In this document: piece by piece, positions 6,735 to 6,848 of the stretch
How the letters are laid out: each line of letters starts with the position of its first letter
How positions within the stretch are numbered: position 1 is the first letter of the stretch
NCBI GenBank assembly: GCA_009786625.1
Contig: WQRT01000128.1
Span: forward strand, 1 to 6,848
Length of the DNA stretch: 6,848 bases
DNA from: Treponema sp.
GTDB taxonomy: Bacteria; Spirochaetota; Spirochaetia; Treponematales; Breznakiellaceae
Reading direction: 5' to 3'
Notes under the pieces: model-generated
Seen by the model: only the letters and a program-made list of their open reading frames with translations
The model's database searches: none
Told to the model about the DNA's origin: nothing
Position numbers and translations under genes: made by a program

Positions 6735-6848
6735 AATCACGGGAACCGAAAGTTCCCGCAGCGCCTCCGACGTAGTCTCCCGCGGCAGCTTAGCCGGCAA
6801 TGCCGCTAATTTGATGATCAAAAATACCTTCATCGAGGTTGAGTACTC
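6724..6848 (+). CDS. Start of a further operon gene, possibly a SpoIIE/PP2C-type phosphatase (cut by window edge)
   Basis: Two adjacent ATGs (6724 and 6727) begin a frame that stays open to the right edge, 41 codons. It overlaps the hydrogenase homologue stop by 11 or 8 bp, with AGAGG (6713-6717) at suitable spacing. The first 30 residues are polar and low in pattern. From an internal Met at codon 31 the sequence reads MIKNTFIEVEY, which resembles how SpoIIE-family phosphatases next to sensory [FeFe] hydrogenases tend to begin; this is from memory of the family and neighbourhood, not from a catalytic motif. If correct it would dephosphorylate Ser/Thr residues in response to the sensor. A histidine kinase or another signalling protein is an alternative. 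The internal Met lacks a ribosome binding site, so the upstream start is preferred. Confidence 0.55.
   Translation, partial: MMPEITGTESSRSASDVVSRGSLAGNAANLMIKNTFIEVEY
6740..6758 (+). repeat. Perfect GC-rich hairpin inside the start of the last gene
   Basis: CGGGAAC (6740-6746) and GTTCCCG (6752-6758) pair exactly around the loop CGAAA. The hairpin sits 13-16 bases after the possible start codons. No T-run follows, so it is not a standard intrinsic terminator. It could slow ribosomes, affect mRNA stability or set the ratio between the sensor and its downstream partner, or be incidental to coding. A weaker inverted pair, GCGGCA (6782-6787) and TGCCGC (6801-6806), follows. Confidence 0.3.

Noticed and set aside
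6740..6758. Intrinsic terminator after the hydrogenase homologue
   Set aside because: The hairpin is not followed by a T-run and lies inside an open reading frame that overlaps the preceding gene.

Overview
The window looks like chromosomal DNA of a strictly anaerobic, fermentative bacterium, most likely a Clostridia-type member of the Bacillota. Reasons: strong AGGAG-type ribosome binding sites, a fused AdhE, and a PAS-domain [FeFe] hydrogenase preceded by stand-alone thioredoxin-like [2Fe-2S] ferredoxins. Some spirochaetes carry similar genes, so the phylum is not certain. I see no rRNA, tRNA, CRISPR array, insertion sequence or transposase.

Layout. (1) Positions 1-635, minus strand: the N-terminal 211 residues of a CorA-family divalent cation channel, cut by the left edge of the window and notably AT-rich. 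(2) Positions 636-1034: a divergent intergenic region of about 400 bp, AT-rich. It holds a good extended -10 promoter for corA, a perfect 9-bp inverted repeat, an unrecognised short open frame that may be a gene remnant, a candidate promoter for the rightward operon, and a hairpin that touches the adhE ribosome binding site. (3) Position 1035 to the right edge, plus strand: one compact operon. It contains adhE (872 aa), an aminoglycoside-phosphotransferase-fold kinase (252 aa), two small thioredoxin-like [2Fe-2S] ferredoxins (84 and 81 aa), a PAS-domain [FeFe] hydrogenase homologue of the sensory (group C, HydS) type (599 aa), and the first 41 codons of a further gene. Junctions are overlapping or very short (TAATG, 11 bp, 15 bp, ATGA, and an 8-11 bp overlap), so the genes are probably co-transcribed and partly translationally coupled.

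How the genes may work together. AdhE reduces acetyl-CoA to ethanol and reoxidises NADH. Hydrogen production is the competing electron sink. The hydrogenase homologue keeps all four H-cluster cysteines but has Ala where catalytic enzymes carry the proton-relay Cys, and it ends in an extra Fe-S motif, a PAS domain and a helical tail. This fits a hydrogen or redox sensor better than a bulk H2-producing enzyme. The truncated last gene may be the SpoIIE/PP2C-type phosphatase often found next to such sensors, but too little is visible to be sure. The most interesting reading is an ethanol-fermentation operon that carries its own H2/redox-sensing module and a kinase of unknown substrate, possibly opposed by a phosphatase. 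The individual families are known; a functional link between them is inference.
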